A stretch of 5,248 bases of DNA from Frankiales bacterium (lineage in GTDB: Bacteria > Actinomycetota > Actinomycetes > Mycobacteriales > SCTD01), in NCBI GenBank assembly GCA_025464795.1, contig JAODNB010000013.1, forward strand, positions 1-5,248, given 5' to 3'. Position numbers and translations under genes: made by a program. This document shows positions 4,827 through 5,248 of the stretch, in pieces. Position 1 is the stretch's first letter, and the number at the start of each line of letters is the position of its first letter. Under the pieces are notes generated by a model. It was given only the letters and a program-made list of their open reading frames with translations, was not told the origin of the DNA and searched no databases.

Positions 4827-5248
4827 CTAGTCGGAAGGGTCGGTCCCCGTGGACCGGCCCTTCTGCGCTGCCAGGTGGGCGATCGTCCTCAGCTGCTTGC
4901 GCATCATCACGAGGTCGCCCCAGGCCAGCAGCTCTCCGACGACTCGGTTCTGCTTCACCGCGATGACTCCCAGCAGCCGGCAGGAGCCCTCGGTGACCGG
5001 GACGACCTCGTAGGTCATGAACAGCCATTGACCGCCGCGGATCGTGATCGACTCCCCCGGGACGAACGCCGCTACTCGGAACCCGGCGACGAAGCGGTCA
5101 CCCACCTCGAACACGTCCGCCCCCGGAGTGAGGGTTCGCGGGCTCCGCCGACCCAGGTTGTCGATCCAGTCGTAGCTGTACGGGGCGACCTTCAGCTGGC
5201 ACAGCCACCGGTAGGTGTCGGCCGCGGAGGCCGCCACATCCACTGCCC
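4827..5248 (-). CDS. SRPBCC (START-like) family protein, 5' end cut by the window
   Basis: At least 140 codons read leftward from the window edge to a TAG at 4827-4829. Visible motifs include YRWLCQLKVAPYSYDWIDNLGRRSPRTL in its N-terminal third, a central FRVAAFVPGESITIRGG, then TYEVVPVTEGSCRLLG, and a C-terminal helix LAWGDLVMMRKQLRTIAHLA. This order of strands and a long C-terminal helix is that of SRPBCC/polyketide-cyclase-like proteins, which bind hydrophobic ligands in a deep pocket; the ligand is unknown. The frame stays open through a GTG at 5243 to the edge, and the residues there (AVDVAASAADTYRWL) look internal, so the true start is probably outside. It converges on the small lysine-rich gene with 16 bases between stop codons, and its last codons contain the operon terminator. 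Confidence 0.78.
   Translation of the reverse strand, partial: AVDVAASAADTYRWLCQLKVAPYSYDWIDNLGRRSPRTLTPGADVFEVGDRFVAGFRVAAFVPGESITIRGGQWLFMTYEVVPVTEGSCRLLGVIAVKQNRVVGELLAWGDLVMMRKQLRTIAHLAAQKGRSTGTDPSD
4834..4863 (+). terminator. Hairpin terminator of the plus-strand operon, within the convergent gene
   Basis: The 13-base arms GAAGGGTCGGTCC and GGACCGGCCCTTC enclose a CCGT loop. On plus-strand RNA all 13 pairs form (one U-G wobble); on minus-strand RNA the same position is an A-C mismatch, so it is better tuned for the plus operon. No T-run follows, which is common in high-GC actinobacteria. It starts 24 bases after the small gene's stop. Confidence 0.65.

Noticed and set aside
1..5248. CRISPR, tRNA, rRNA, insertion sequence or attachment site
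   Set aside because: No spaced repeats, cloverleaf, transposase motif or flanking inverted repeats were seen by eye.

Overview
The window is about 5.2 kb of very GC-rich DNA with GTG starts, stop/start overlaps of 4 nt and few strong ribosome binding sites. This suggests an actinobacterium. The DUF222/13E12-type HNH nuclease start with a LexA-like box at the left edge fits Micrococcales or Propionibacteriales relatives (Nocardioides, Janibacter or Knoellia type), but the genus cannot be fixed from sequence alone.

Left part (1-694, minus strand): the first 50 codons of a DUF222/13E12 repeat family protein run off the left edge. Its start is preceded by a degenerate mycobacterial-type SOS box that overlaps the probable -10 hexamer. 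Upstream of it, on the same strand, lies a SixA-like histidine phosphatase. A 25-bp gap then separates the phosphatase start from the divergent VOC gene. Two candidate -10 hexamers in that gap face in opposite directions and share a central TA.

Centre (720-4661, plus strand): five genes are tightly packed. They encode a VOC/glyoxalase-like protein, a formylglycine-generating enzyme (FGE), a sphingosine-1-phosphate-lyase-like PLP enzyme, an NAD(P)-binding epimerase/dehydratase-like SDR and a RimJ/RimL-like GNAT acetyltransferase. Three of the four junctions are ATGA or GTGA overlaps and the fourth is a 9-nt gap, so this is almost certainly one polycistronic unit. The FGE keeps the copper-binding active-site cysteine pair but lacks two loops found in classical FGEs. 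No sulfatase and no CxPxR formylglycine site is encoded in the visible window, so the FGE substrate is unknown. The operon is the most interesting part of the window. Joint action of the five products is inferred only from gene arrangement.

Right part (4662-5248): a 33-aa lysine-rich small protein gene follows with the best Shine-Dalgarno sequence of the window. A strong hairpin comes next, embedded in the 3' end of a convergent SRPBCC-like gene that runs off the right edge. No tRNA, rRNA, CRISPR array, insertion sequence or intergenic stretch over 300 bases was seen.
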